Source of the DNA: Guyparkeria halophila
Lineage (GTDB): Bacteria > Pseudomonadota > Gammaproteobacteria > Halothiobacillales > Halothiobacillaceae
Assembly (NCBI RefSeq): GCF_034479635.1
Contig: NZ_CP140153.1
Coordinates: 1,123,501-1,187,500 of the forward strand
Length of the DNA stretch: 64,000 nucleotides
Direction of reading: 5' to 3'
Part shown: positions 7,760 to 16,764 of the stretch, in pieces
How the letters are laid out: each line of letters opens with the position of its first letter
Position numbering within the stretch: the first letter of the stretch is position 1
Notes under the pieces: model-generated
Databases searched by the model: none
What the model was told of the DNA's origin: nothing
Seen by the model: only the letters and a program-made list of their open reading frames with translations
Position numbers and translations under genes: made by a program

Positions 7760-8710
7760 ATGGTTGAAGACGCGCGGCAATCGGAGGCGCGCTACCTGCT
7801 GCGGCATGCCACCCTGCGACAGATCGAGATCCTCGAGGCGGTGGCGCGGCTGGGGAGCTTCACGCGGGCGGCCGAGGAGTTGTTTCTCACCCAGCCGACC
7901 GTCTCGGCCCAGGTCAAGAGCCTGTCGGAGACGGTCGGCATGCCGCTGTTCGAGCAGATCGGTCGCAAGATCTTTCTTACCGATGCCGGCAACCTGGTCG
8001 CGCGCGGTTGTCGCGACGTGATCGATGCGCTGTCGAATCTCGAGATGTCGCTCAACGATCTGAAGGGTCTGAAGAAGGGGCGGTTGCGTTTGTCGGTGAT
8101 CACCACCGCCAAGTACTTCGCGCCGCTGGCGATGGGGGATTTCGCCAAGCAGTTCCCTGATATCGAGATGGAGCTCAAGGTCTCCAATCGCGACACGCTC
8201 TTGAAACGCATCGAGGACAACCTCTCGGATCTCTACATCATCGGCCACGTCCCTGACAGCGGGCTCGATCTGGAGCTGATTCCCTTTGCGCCCAACCCGC
8301 TGGTGGTGATCGCCCACCGCGACCATCCGCTGGCCCGCGAGCGCCATATCCCGATCGAGCGCATCGCCGAGGAGCCGTTCATCATGCGCGAGCCGGGGTC
8401 GGGCATCCGGCACAAGGTCGAGGAGCACTTTGCCCAGCACGGGCTCAAGCTCAAGCAACGGCTGGTGCTGGAGGGCAACGAGTCGATCAAGCATGCCGTG
8501 GTCGGGCAACTGGGTATCTCGGTGGTCTCCGAGCACGCGCTCAATCTCGAAAGCGAGGCCGGGCCGCTGGTCAAGCTCGATGTCGAGGGCTTTCCGCTGC
8601 AGCGCTACTGGAACATCGTCTACCCGCGTGGCAAGGCCCTGTCGGTGATTGCCCGCGAGTTTCTCGCCTTCCTCAAGGAACACGGCGGTGACTATCTCAA
8701 GATCGGTTGA
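7760..8710 (+). CDS. LysR-type regulator (CbbR/CcmR-like), probable regulator of dabBA
   Basis: 316 aa. A winged helix-turn-helix (about residues 15-75, including TRAAEELFLTQPTVSAQVKS) is followed by a periplasmic-binding-protein-like effector domain. The start is set at the ATG at 7760, because the ribosome site AAGGAGAG (7747-7754) lies inside the longer frame opening at 7742; the ATG at 7757 is only 4 nt from the AGGAG. The nearest family resemblance is to CbbR/CcmR, which sense metabolic signals of CO2 limitation. Divergence from dabB over dyad-rich DNA strongly suggests control of the dab operon and autoregulation. The ligand is unknown. LysR family is certain; the target is inference from context. 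Confidence 0.9.
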   Translation: MVEDARQSEARYLLRHATLRQIEILEAVARLGSFTRAAEELFLTQPTVSAQVKSLSETVGMPLFEQIGRKIFLTDAGNLVARGCRDVIDALSNLEMSLNDLKGLKKGRLRLSVITTAKYFAPLAMGDFAKQFPDIEMELKVSNRDTLLKRIEDNLSDLYIIGHVPDSGLDLELIPFAPNPLVVIAHRDHPLARERHIPIERIAEEPFIMREPGSGIRHKVEEHFAQHGLKLKQRLVLEGNESIKHAVVGQLGISVVSEHALNLESEAGPLVKLDVEGFPLQRYWNIVYPRGKALSVIAREFLAFLKEHGGDYLKIG

Positions 8711-8740
8711 TCGACGCCGACAAAGGATCGGGCGACGCAT

Positions 8741-8767
8741 GGCCTAACGGGCCTAACGGGCCTAACG
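8741..8767. repeat. Three perfect tandem copies of a 9-bp unit
   Basis: GGCCTAACG is repeated exactly three times, just after the lysR stop. A short dyad follows (CGGCCA/TGGCCG, 8769-8783). The block lies between the lysR stop and the HDOD gene; it is probably slippage-prone non-coding DNA. Confidence 0.9.
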
Positions 8768-8845
8768 CCGGCCAGCCTGGCCGTCGTGGTAAAGTCTCGC
8801 CGCCCAACCTAATCACTCCGCACGCATCGGGATCTCGCCCCAGAC

Positions 8846-10297
8846 GTGAAAGACAGTTTCCGCCCCACCCTGATCAAACGGATTGCCCAGAATCCGGACT
8901 TTCCGGCGTTCGCGCGCACGGTTCAGGAAGCATATCGGCTCACCGATGACGAACTGGCCTCGGCCAACGACCTGTCCGCGCTGATCCTGCGCGATCCGGC
9001 ATTGACCCACCGCATTCTCCGCCTGGCGAATGCCGCGCACTACCGTCACCTGGGTGGCCAGATCAACACGGTCACCCGCGCGGTCACGGTGTTGGGCTTC
9101 GAGGAGGTGCGTCTCGCCGCCCTGGCACTGTCCCTGTTCGAGCAGATCGAGAGCAAGCGCCACAGCCGGTTGCTGCAAAGCCGTTTCATGCAGGCGATCT
9201 ACCAGGCATTCCTCGCCCAGGGGCTGGCCCGCGAGCTGGGCGGCCTGTCCGCCGAGGAGATGTTCCTCTGCGCGCTGTTCCAGGATTTCGGGGCCTTGCT
9301 GGTCTATCGCCATGCCCCCGAGCACCTAGCCGAGATCGAACGCGCCCGCCGCGAGGACGGCCTGGACGAGGACACTGCCATCCAGAAGGTGGTCGGGGTG
9401 CTGCCGGTGGCGCTCGCACGAGACGTCTGCCGGCAGTGGGGTCTGCCCGAGTCCGCGCGACGGTTTCTCACCACCGCGCGGGCCTCGGGCAAGATTACCC
9501 GGTTGACTCCGGCGGCCCGTGCCCTGCGACTGGCACAACTGGCGCGCGCCTCGGCCGAGGTGATCGCCCGGGGTGAGTCGGTCGAGGCCATTCGGCGTGA
9601 CACGCTCGATCTCGCCCACCGCTGCGAGGTGGAGACAGCGGTATTCGAAGAGGCCAGTGCCGCGGCGCGTGACCACATGCTCGAGTACGAGGAACTGCTG
9701 TCGTCGGCCGAGCGGCCCGCCTTCCTGCAGCGGATGGAAGCCGACCAGGACACGCCGATGCCGGTCGAGGAGACCGTCTCCAGTGCCCCGCAGCCCGAGG
9801 AACGCTCGGAACGCCTGATTGCCTGCATCGAGCAGACCACCCAGGCCTTGACCGAGGAAGAACCCCTCGGCCAGATCTTTGCGCGGATGCTCGAGGCGAT
9901 GCACGAGGGCCTGGGCCTGGATCTGGCCGTGCTCTACATGCTCGAGCGCAAGGCCTGGCAACTGGTGCCGCGCCTGGGGCAGGGTGCGTCTTTCGCTGAA
10001 TTCAAGCCAGACATGACCGTGTCGCTCGCGGAGACCAGCCGCGTGGCGCAGGTCTTCCAGTCGGGCGAAGACCGCAGCATCCACCGGCCGAAGATGCCCA
10101 GCGACGATATCCTCGATTGGCAGTTCCGGGGCTCGAGTGACGTGGCGATGGTCTATCCCCTGCACGTCAACCGCGCCCCGTTCGGCCTGTTCTACCTCGA
10201 GGGTCCGGCCGCGGTCTTCACCGAGGGCAACATCAACAGCCTGCGCACCCTGCGCAACCAGGCCGCCCTGGCCCTCAAGTCGCGTTCGCGACGCTGA
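8846..10297 (+). CDS. HDOD-GAF signalling protein
   Basis: 483 aa. The N-terminal HDOD domain (about residues 10-210) contains DLSALILRDPALTHRILRLANAAHY and INTVTRAVTVLGFEEVR, typical of this catalytically silent HD-like signalling domain. A linker of about 100 residues precedes a GAF sensor domain (about 330-480, including GQIFARMLEAMHEGLGLDLAVLYML). Such proteins usually connect second-messenger or redox signals to motility or stress responses. The start is a GTG with a poor ribosome site; no better start is visible. Its last 23 bp overlap, tail to tail, the end of an EAL-GGDEF gene on the other strand, so the two may be antagonistically expressed. The ligand of the GAF domain is unknown. 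Confidence 0.88.
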   Translation: MKDSFRPTLIKRIAQNPDFPAFARTVQEAYRLTDDELASANDLSALILRDPALTHRILRLANAAHYRHLGGQINTVTRAVTVLGFEEVRLAALALSLFEQIESKRHSRLLQSRFMQAIYQAFLAQGLARELGGLSAEEMFLCALFQDFGALLVYRHAPEHLAEIERARREDGLDEDTAIQKVVGVLPVALARDVCRQWGLPESARRFLTTARASGKITRLTPAARALRLAQLARASAEVIARGESVEAIRRDTLDLAHRCEVETAVFEEASAAARDHMLEYEELLSSAERPAFLQRMEADQDTPMPVEETVSSAPQPEERSERLIACIEQTTQALTEEEPLGQIFARMLEAMHEGLGLDLAVLYMLERKAWQLVPRLGQGASFAEFKPDMTVSLAETSRVAQVFQSGEDRSIHRPKMPSDDILDWQFRGSSDVAMVYPLHVNRAPFGLFYLEGPAAVFTEGNINSLRTLRNQAALALKSRSRR

Positions 10298-12143
10298 CGA
10301 ATGGCGGGTTGCCGTTCTCCGGATTAGCGACTTGCGGCCCATCGTTCTCGAGCAGGTACCAGGTATTCCCTCCGGCAGCCTTTGCCGCCTTCTTCGCCCG
10401 GGTCATCAGCGAGGAGAGATGCTGCTGGTGCGAGAGCGTGTCGGCGCGGACATGCACGGCGCCAATCGATAGTGACATCAGCGGGAAGCGTCGCGGTTCG
10501 CCCTGCCGATCCTTGCCGACGATGCCGCCGGCCTCTCGGTCGACCGCGCTGTAGAAACGGCCGATGCTCGAGGCGAACTCGGCGATTAGTTGGGCGGCAA
10601 TGGCCTCGCCACGGGACGACAGGCGGGTGATGAGGACAAAGTCGTCCCCCCCGATGTGGCCGACGAACTCCCCGCCGCTCACCCGTTGCAACAAGTGACT
10701 GACGTGGCGGATGATCTTGTCGCCGTCCTCGTAGCTGTAATGGTCGTTGTACGGCTTGAAATGATCGAGATCGATATAAAGCGCCGTGAAGGCGCGTCCC
10801 TCGTCGAGAAGGCGTTGCAGTTCGGCGCGGATCGGGATGTTGCCCGGCAGGCCCGACAGCGGATTGGCGTAATGCGCGCTTTGCACCTTGATGTCGGTGA
10901 TCAGGCGCAACAACTCCGTGAATGTGCCCACGCCCACGTAGCGGCCGTTGTCGACAAGGATGACCGCTTCCTTGCGATGGCCGAAATCGGAGTCGGTGAT
11001 CAATCGTGACACCGTCTCCAGGGGCGTTCGTACATCCACGATGATCGGATGGCGATCCATCAGGCGATTGATTGGCTTGCGGTGGAAAAGGTCGTAGCCG
11101 TAGCGGTAGAGCAGGCGATTCATGAATTCCCGGCGCCACACCATGCCCAGCACCTGGCCGTCGGGTTTCACGACCGGATAGAAATCGATGTGGGGCACCC
11201 GCAGGAAAATATCCGCCACGTCGGCCACCGAATGGAACGGGAGCAGCGATTCGTGCGGCTCGGCGAGGGTCCTTGCCGTCTGGCCGGTTGGTCCCTCGTC
11301 GCGCCTGGTGGCCGGATGGTCGGCGGGCGTGTGGGTGGGGAATGGCGGTACTGGGGCCGGGTGGGCATACAGGTAACCCTGCGCCATTTCGACATTCAGC
11401 CCGACCAGTACCTCGAGGTCGGCGGCCTCTTCCAGTCCTTCGCCCACCACCTGGCTGCCCAGGGAGTGGGCGAGACGGACGATCGCCTCCAGGAAGCGGC
11501 GTTTTTCATCGCTGGCGTGGATGCCGTGGACGAAGTAGCGATCGACTTTGATCATGTCCGGACGGGTTTCGGCCCACAGGCGCAGACCGTTGTAGCCGGC
11601 GCCCACGTCGTCGAGCGCCACGCGGAAGCCCTCGCGCTGGAAATGGCTGACCGCCTGTGCAAGCGCGCCGATATCGGCCGTCGGGTGGAGCTCGCTGATC
11701 TCCATGACCACCCGGTTGCTGTCCATGCCGAGGTTCTCGACGCATGGGCCGGTGAGGTTGTGCAGGTGTGCGCCCGTCTGCACCGATTCGATCATGACAT
11801 TCAGGAATAGGCTTCCGTCGCTGCCGGCGGGTGACTCGGCGAACCGCCGAATCGCGAGGCGTTGCGACAGGACGTCGAGCTCAACCAGGCAGCCATGCCG
11901 CTCGGCGGCACGGAACAGATCCAGTGGACGATGCAATGGCCCGTGTGGCCCGCGCAGCAGGGCCTCCCAACCCAGAACCCGACCGCTGTCACAGGCGACC
12001 AGCGGCTGGAACAGCGTTGTCAGGTCCCGTTCCCGGAAGATGCGACGAAGTTCGGTCCCTTCGGCACTAGCCGTGGCGATCTTCGTGCAGGCCGAGTCCG
12101 CGATTTCTTGGCAGCGCTGACAGCAAGTCCCCGATTGACTCAT
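10275..12143 (-). CDS. EAL-CBS-GGDEF cyclic-di-GMP signalling protein
   Basis: 622 aa from the ATG at 12143; the longer frame opens with TTG and no ribosome site. Domain order: EAL phosphodiesterase (about residues 35-270, with WEALLRG, NVMIES, EISEL, DDVGAGYNGLRLW, IKVDRYF, VGEGLEE); a paired CBS region (about 300-425); C-terminal GGDEF (about 435-600). The EAL catalytic acidic residues look intact. The cyclase motif is GGDDF rather than GGDEF/GGEEF, so cyclase activity is uncertain. The CBS pair could bind adenine nucleotides and set activity by energy charge. A CxxC near the N terminus (CCQRC) may bind metal. No transmembrane segment, so probably cytoplasmic. Confidence 0.93.
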   Translation of the reverse strand: MSQSGTCCQRCQEIADSACTKIATASAEGTELRRIFRERDLTTLFQPLVACDSGRVLGWEALLRGPHGPLHRPLDLFRAAERHGCLVELDVLSQRLAIRRFAESPAGSDGSLFLNVMIESVQTGAHLHNLTGPCVENLGMDSNRVVMEISELHPTADIGALAQAVSHFQREGFRVALDDVGAGYNGLRLWAETRPDMIKVDRYFVHGIHASDEKRRFLEAIVRLAHSLGSQVVGEGLEEAADLEVLVGLNVEMAQGYLYAHPAPVPPFPTHTPADHPATRRDEGPTGQTARTLAEPHESLLPFHSVADVADIFLRVPHIDFYPVVKPDGQVLGMVWRREFMNRLLYRYGYDLFHRKPINRLMDRHPIIVDVRTPLETVSRLITDSDFGHRKEAVILVDNGRYVGVGTFTELLRLITDIKVQSAHYANPLSGLPGNIPIRAELQRLLDEGRAFTALYIDLDHFKPYNDHYSYEDGDKIIRHVSHLLQRVSGGEFVGHIGGDDFVLITRLSSRGEAIAAQLIAEFASSIGRFYSAVDREAGGIVGKDRQGEPRRFPLMSLSIGAVHVRADTLSHQQHLSSLMTRAKKAAKAAGGNTWYLLENDGPQVANPENGNPPFVSVANAT

Positions 12144-12329
12144 CAGTGCGTGATCCCTTTGGGGCCATTGCGGCCCGTGACTCGTCGTTAAATATGGCAA
12201 GTATGCGTCGGCTGGATGAACACGCCATGACGATCGCCGTCACGTTTGCCGTGGGCTGACCCACAAGCGGAAGAACCACGCTCAGGCGGGTTACCATGAC
12301 GCGCTGATCCCATCTCCAGAGACCGACCA

Positions 12330-12671
12330 ATGACTGCCAATCCCATTTGCGCCGAATGTGGCTCGACCTTCACCTACCACGACGGCACGCTGTTCGTCTG
12401 CCCGGAGTGTGGCCACGAATGGTCGGGCGAGGCCGAGGCGTCGACCGGTGCCGATGAGCCCGCTGCGCGGGATGCCAACGGCAATCCGCTGGCCGACGGC
12501 GATACCGTGACCGTGATCAAGGATCTCAAGCTCAAGGGCGGTTCGGGGACGGTGAAGGTGGGCACCAAGGTCAAGAACATCCGCATCGTCGAGGGCGACC
12601 ACGATATCGACTGCAAGGTCGAGGGGTTCGGCCCGATGAAGTTGAAGTCCGAGTTCGTCAAGAAGGCGTGA
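12330..12671 (+). CDS. yjdM: PhnA/YjdM-family zinc-ribbon protein
   Basis: 113 aa. An N-terminal zinc ribbon uses two CxxC pairs (CAEC at residues 7-10 and CPEC at about 24-27). The C-terminal PhnA domain (about 45-113, [20 protein letters not shown] to the KSEFVKK end) is a small SH3-like barrel. The family was named for alkylphosphonate utilisation, but its members are generally not part of phosphonate degradation and the true function is unclear. No phn genes adjoin it. Divergent from the EAL-GGDEF gene and 46 bp upstream of a phosphoribosyltransferase gene. Confidence 0.93.
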   Translation: MTANPICAECGSTFTYHDGTLFVCPECGHEWSGEAEASTGADEPAARDANGNPLADGDTVTVIKDLKLKGGSGTVKVGTKVKNIRIVEGDHDIDCKVEGFGPMKLKSEFVKKA

Positions 12672-12717
12672 ACGTCCACGCGGGACTTGGGACAGGGTCC
12701 ATCCAGGGAGGAACGGC

Positions 12718-13344
12718 ATGACTCGACGCGACTCGTTGCCGGTGCGGGCCATCACGGTCGAGGAGGTCGTCGCGGGTGCCGACCGCCTGGGACGAATGGT
12801 GCGATCGAGCGGCTTTGTGCCGGATACCGTCATCGCCGTGGCCCGCGGCGGGTTCATGCCCGCGCGGTTCATCTGCGATTTCCTGGACGTCTCGCGGCTG
12901 ATGAGCGTCAAGGTGCAGCACTACGCCGCCGGTGCGCATGCCGGGGCCGGGGCCCGCGTCACCGTGCCCCTGGGTGGTCCGATCGAGGGTGAACGCGTCC
13001 TGGTGGTCGACGACGTCAACGATAGTGGCCAGACCCTGCAGGCCTTGGGCCCGTACCTGGGTGGCCTGCGCCCGGCCTCGGTGCGCACCGCGGTGCTGCA
13101 TGAAAAGCAGGTGACGGCGTGTCCGGCGGACTTCGTGGCCGAATCCATCCAGGAATGGCGCTGGATGCTTTATCCCTGGGCGGTGGTCGAGGACGTCGGC
13201 CAGTTCCTGCGCGACATGCAGCCGGTGCCGGCAACGCGCGGGGAGGCCGTTTCCCGGCTGCATGCCGAGCATGGCTTGCAACTGGATGATGCCGAGCTCG
13301 ATCGCGTGCTGTTCTTTGGCGGCATTCGCCTCGATCAGGACTAG
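12718..13344 (+). CDS. Phosphoribosyltransferase-domain protein
   Basis: 208 aa with a good ribosome site (GGGAGG). The type I phosphoribosyltransferase fold is shown by the PRPP loop RVLVVDDVNDSGQTL (about residues 99-113) and the upstream VIAVARGGFMPARF segment. It resembles the XGPRT/HPRT-like small group often annotated as a purine phosphoribosyltransferase. A C-terminal extension of about 60 residues (after LYPWAVVEDV) is characteristic of this uncharacterised subgroup. The base substrate cannot be read from the sequence. It ends 10 bp from the converging lipoprotein gene. Confidence 0.85.
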   Translation: MTRRDSLPVRAITVEEVVAGADRLGRMVRSSGFVPDTVIAVARGGFMPARFICDFLDVSRLMSVKVQHYAAGAHAGAGARVTVPLGGPIEGERVLVVDDVNDSGQTLQALGPYLGGLRPASVRTAVLHEKQVTACPADFVAESIQEWRWMLYPWAVVEDVGQFLRDMQPVPATRGEAVSRLHAEHGLQLDDAELDRVLFFGGIRLDQD

Positions 13345-13354
13345 CGGGGAGGAC

Positions 13355-13960
13355 TCAGTAGGTCACCTCACGCACCTGCCGGACCCGGTCGGGCGGCCCG
13401 ATCAGTTCGACCAGTTCCTCGTACGTGAGCGGCAGCGGGTGGCAGGTCGAACCGTCCGCTGTGCACAGGACTGGTGAATGCCGTCCCCCGTGGCAATGCG
13501 AGCACAGGGCAATGAAGCTCGGCCCCTGCGCCTCGAAATGGACGTAGATGCCTCCTCCCTCGAATGCCGTTTGCCGGCTTGCCTTTTCCTTCCACTTGTC
13601 CGGCCATTGCGGTGGCGGCACGAAGGCCGGCAGGTAGCGCGCGGTGACGCTCGGGGTGAGTGCATCGAACGCAATGGGTCGGTCGGCGGCGGGGAAGCGG
13701 ATGGCGAGCGGGGGGAGTTCGTCCGGTCGCCGGCCCCGGTTGTCGATGCGCACCAGGTAGTACAGATCGTGCGCCGGCTGCTCGAGCGGCTCGCCGAACG
13801 CGGTCAGCTGGTCGGCATCGACACGCGAGACGTGTGAGCAGCCCGCCATAAGGAAGGCCGAGGTGAGCAGCGCGAGCACCAGAAGGGATGGGATGACGCC
13901 TCGCTGTTTCGGGAAGGCCGTTGCCGCGAGTTTAGCCTCGATTTCAGCCTCCTGGGCCAC
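13355..13960 (-). CDS. Putative lipoprotein with a CxxCH motif
   Basis: 201 aa. A hydrophobic signal segment ends in the lipobox LMAGC (C41), so the mature protein is probably lipid-anchored. The C-terminal part has CSHCH (C153, C156, H157), formally a c-type heme attachment motif, then C166 and C173-H174. These could bind heme or a metal, or form disulfides in the periplasm. The assigned GTG start overlaps the permease gene by 17 bp. AGGAGG lies just inside this frame, so the real start may be further in and a non-standard codon cannot be excluded. No family recognised. Translation is probably coupled to the permease. Confidence 0.65.
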   Translation of the reverse strand: MAQEAEIEAKLAATAFPKQRGVIPSLLVLALLTSAFLMAGCSHVSRVDADQLTAFGEPLEQPAHDLYYLVRIDNRGRRPDELPPLAIRFPAADRPIAFDALTPSVTARYLPAFVPPPQWPDKWKEKASRQTAFEGGGIYVHFEAQGPSFIALCSHCHGGRHSPVLCTADGSTCHPLPLTYEELVELIGPPDRVRQVREVTY

Positions 13961-15272
13961 CGATCGCCGCGAGCACCCCCTGGGTGAGCAATGCGCCGCC
14001 GGACAGCAGCAGACCCGCCCAGGGGATCCACCGGGGCACGTTCGGCACGTCCTCGGGCTGGCCGCGACGCTTGAGGACGATCAGCGAGGCATTCACGGTG
14101 ACGAAGACGGCCAACATGATCGCGCTGGTGAGATTCGCCAGGGTCGCCAACGGCAGGAAGAGTGCCAGTAGCAGGATGGCGGTGGTCACCGCGAGGGTCG
14201 CGACAACCGGGGTGTGCGTGCGGGGGTGCACTCGTCCCAGTACCGGCGGTGCCCCGGCCCGGTCGCGTCCCATGTCCATGAGCAGGCGCGTGGCCATGAT
14301 GATCTGGCCGAGCGCGCCGTTGACGATGATGAACAGGCTGATCAGTCCCAGCGGCACGCCCGGGTGGCCCATGGCCTCGACCACCGCCACCAGCGGGGCG
14401 TGGGCGCCGGCCAGGTCCTCCGGGGCGAGCACGCTGGTCGCGGCGATCGCCACCAGCGCATAGACCGTCAGCGAGATGATCACCGCACTGATGATCGCGC
14501 GCGGCATGGTGCGCTTGACGTCGCGGACCTCCTCGGCGAGGTTCGACATGTCCTCGAAACCGATGAACGAATAGAAGGCGAGGAAGGCGCCCAGGAACAG
14601 CCCGGTGACCATGCCGAACTCGAGCCCGTGCAGTGATTCAGCCAGCCGTACCGGCGCATCCCCCATGGCCGGGGCGGCCACCCAGACGACGTAGCCCAGC
14701 CCGCCCATGCCGAGCAGGGTGGTGGCGGCCATGAACCAGGCGCTCTCGCGCATGCCCGCGATCGCGATGCCGCCCAGCGCCAGGGTGACGATGATCAACG
14801 TCCAGGCGCGCGGCAGATCGATGAACAGCGAGGCATAGCGCTCGAAGCCGGTGAGGATGGTGGCCCCCGAGACGGTGCCGGTGGCCACCAGTCCCCAGCC
14901 GATGGCGATGCACAGCCCACGGCGGCCGAACGCCTGTCGGGCGTAGTCGATCGGTCCGCCGGCCTCCGGGATGCGGGCGGTGAGTTCGCTGAATGACAGG
15001 GCGGTGAACGAGGCGACCAGCGCGGCGAGGATGAAGGCAAAGGGCGTGAGCAACCCGGCCGCCCCGGCGACCTCGCCGATCACCACGTAGATCCCCGCGC
15101 CCAGGATGGTGCCCAGACCGTAGAGCGTGAGCAGCAACGGGCCCAGCTCGCGCTGGAGCACGGGTTGGCGTGGGGCGGGGAGTCCCGGGGACGGGGTCTC
15201 GGGGAAGCCCTTGCCGGGGGAGCCACTGGATGGACCCCGGGTGGCGTGCCGGTCGTGAGGATCGCGCGTCAT
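13944..15272 (-). CDS. APC-superfamily amino acid/polyamine permease
   Basis: 442 aa with about 12 transmembrane segments. The first membrane helix carries the unwound-helix motif GTILGAGIYVVIGE typical of APC transporters, and FYSFIGFEDMSNLAEEVRD matches the conserved TM6 region. The N-terminal 40 residues are hydrophilic and Pro/Gly/Arg-rich. The start ATG lacks an obvious ribosome site. The substrate is probably an amino acid but cannot be specified. The 3' end overlaps the downstream lipoprotein gene. Divergent from mltF. Confidence 0.9.
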   Translation of the reverse strand: MTRDPHDRHATRGPSSGSPGKGFPETPSPGLPAPRQPVLQRELGPLLLTLYGLGTILGAGIYVVIGEVAGAAGLLTPFAFILAALVASFTALSFSELTARIPEAGGPIDYARQAFGRRGLCIAIGWGLVATGTVSGATILTGFERYASLFIDLPRAWTLIIVTLALGGIAIAGMRESAWFMAATTLLGMGGLGYVVWVAAPAMGDAPVRLAESLHGLEFGMVTGLFLGAFLAFYSFIGFEDMSNLAEEVRDVKRTMPRAIISAVIISLTVYALVAIAATSVLAPEDLAGAHAPLVAVVEAMGHPGVPLGLISLFIIVNGALGQIIMATRLLMDMGRDRAGAPPVLGRVHPRTHTPVVATLAVTTAILLLALFLPLATLANLTSAIMLAVFVTVNASLIVLKRRGQPEDVPNVPRWIPWAGLLLSGGALLTQGVLAAIGGPGG

Positions 15273-15383
15273 GCCGTGAGTGTAGCGTTGCGGCGGGGTG
15301 GTGCCGAGCCGTCGGCTATTGTGGGCTACCCTTGTACCCGACCCGATGCCGCGTTTCTTGCCACACCATGTGGAGTTTCTTGC

Positions 15384-16736
15384 ATGCCCGCCATTCTATG
15401 GATGATCCCCGTCGGGGCGTTACTGCTGGCCGGTTGCACCGACCGGCCGTCGTCCGCCGCCGTGGCCTCGCCGTTCGACACCCAGGCGTTGGTAGTCGCG
15501 ACGCGCAATGGCCCCACGGCCCACTACCTGGGCCGAGAGGGGAAGGCGACCGGTCCCGAACACGACCTGGTCACCGCCTTCGCCAAGAGCCGCGGCTGGT
15601 CGGTGCAGTGGCAGGTATTCGAGTCGACCGCCGATGTCCTCGACGCGCTGGAGACGGGACGGGCGCACCTGGCGGCCGCCGGACTGACCCATCTGCCGGC
15701 CCGGGATGAACGCTTCGTGCCGGGGCTGGTGCACGGTGAGGTGATCCAGCAGGTGGTCTGTCATCGCGATGATCGCCCCTTGCCGGACACGCCGGAGGAG
15801 CTGGCCGGGGTGGAGCTGCAGGTGACGGGTGATTCGAGTTACGTCGCGCGGCTGGAGGAGTTGGCGCGCACGGTGCCGGATCTGGCGTTCGTCGCCGATC
15901 CCTCACGCAGCAGCGAGGTGCTGCTGACACAGGTGGCGACCGGGGAGGTGGGCTGTACCGTCGCCGACTCGTCGATCGTCCGTATGGTGCGGCGCTACTG
16001 GCCCCATCTCGAGGTGGCGATGAATCTCGACACGGTCGAGTCGGTGGGCTGGTATGCCGCCGCCTCGCGACCAGCCCTGGCCGAGTCCACGCGTGACTGG
16101 CAACAGAGTGGTGCCGGCAGGAGGGCCATTGCGGCGATGCGCGAGCGCTACTACGCGCACATCGGCGAGTTCGATTTCGTCGATCTGCGGGCACTCAACC
16201 GTCGGCTCGATGAGCGGTTGCCGCGCTATCTGGATGAATTCGAGCAGGCATCCGAGGAAACCGGGCTGGCGGTGGATCTGCTGGCCGCGATGGCCTACCA
16301 GGAGTCGCACTGGGACCCGGAGGCGACCTCGCCCACGGGGGTGCGCGGCATCATGATGCTGACCCGGCCGACCGCCGAATCGCTCGGGGTGGAGGATCGG
16401 CTCGATCCGCGCGAGTCCATTCTCGCGGGCGCTCGGTACCTGGCCGACCGGCGCGAGCGGCTGCCCGACGACATCCCCGAACCCGATCGCACCTACCTGG
16501 CGCTGGCGAGCTACAACCTCGGTCGGGCGCATGTGCTCGATGCACGCCGACTGGCCCGAGAACTCGGCCGCAACCCGGACTCCTGGGCCGAGATGCGCGA
16601 GGTGCTGCCGCTGAAGGCCGACAAACGCTATTACCCGCAGACGAGATACGGTTATGCGCGCGGGTACGAGTCGGTGCACTACGTCCGGCGCATCCGCAAC
16701 TACCGGGATGTCATCGCCCAGGCACTGCCTGATTGA
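15384..16736 (+). CDS. mltF: Membrane-bound lytic murein transglycosylase F
   Basis: 450 aa from the ATG at 15384, preceded by GGAG at 8 nt; upstream codons in the frame are not signal-like. A lipoprotein signal ends in LLLAGC (C18). The first half (about residues 35-265) is a solute-binding-protein-like regulatory domain. The second half (about 285-440) is an SLT domain with the catalytic glutamate in AMAYQESHWDP and the GVRGIMMLT and ASYNLG motifs. It cleaves the beta-1,4 bond in peptidoglycan, forming 1,6-anhydromuramyl products, at the outer-membrane inner face. Those products are later handled by AmpD, which is also in this window. Confidence 0.95.
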   Translation: MPAILWMIPVGALLLAGCTDRPSSAAVASPFDTQALVVATRNGPTAHYLGREGKATGPEHDLVTAFAKSRGWSVQWQVFESTADVLDALETGRAHLAAAGLTHLPARDERFVPGLVHGEVIQQVVCHRDDRPLPDTPEELAGVELQVTGDSSYVARLEELARTVPDLAFVADPSRSSEVLLTQVATGEVGCTVADSSIVRMVRRYWPHLEVAMNLDTVESVGWYAAASRPALAESTRDWQQSGAGRRAIAAMRERYYAHIGEFDFVDLRALNRRLDERLPRYLDEFEQASEETGLAVDLLAAMAYQESHWDPEATSPTGVRGIMMLTRPTAESLGVEDRLDPRESILAGARYLADRRERLPDDIPEPDRTYLALASYNLGRAHVLDARRLARELGRNPDSWAEMREVLPLKADKRYYPQTRYGYARGYESVHYVRRIRNYRDVIAQALPD

Positions 16737-16764
16737 GCTCGAGTGACCGGCCCGCGGTCACCGC

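Noticed and set aside
8707-8949. 80-aa frame containing an NGPNGPN repeat
   Set aside because: The repeat is only the translation of the non-coding 9-bp tandem units, the frame runs into the HDOD gene in another frame, and there is no ribosome site.
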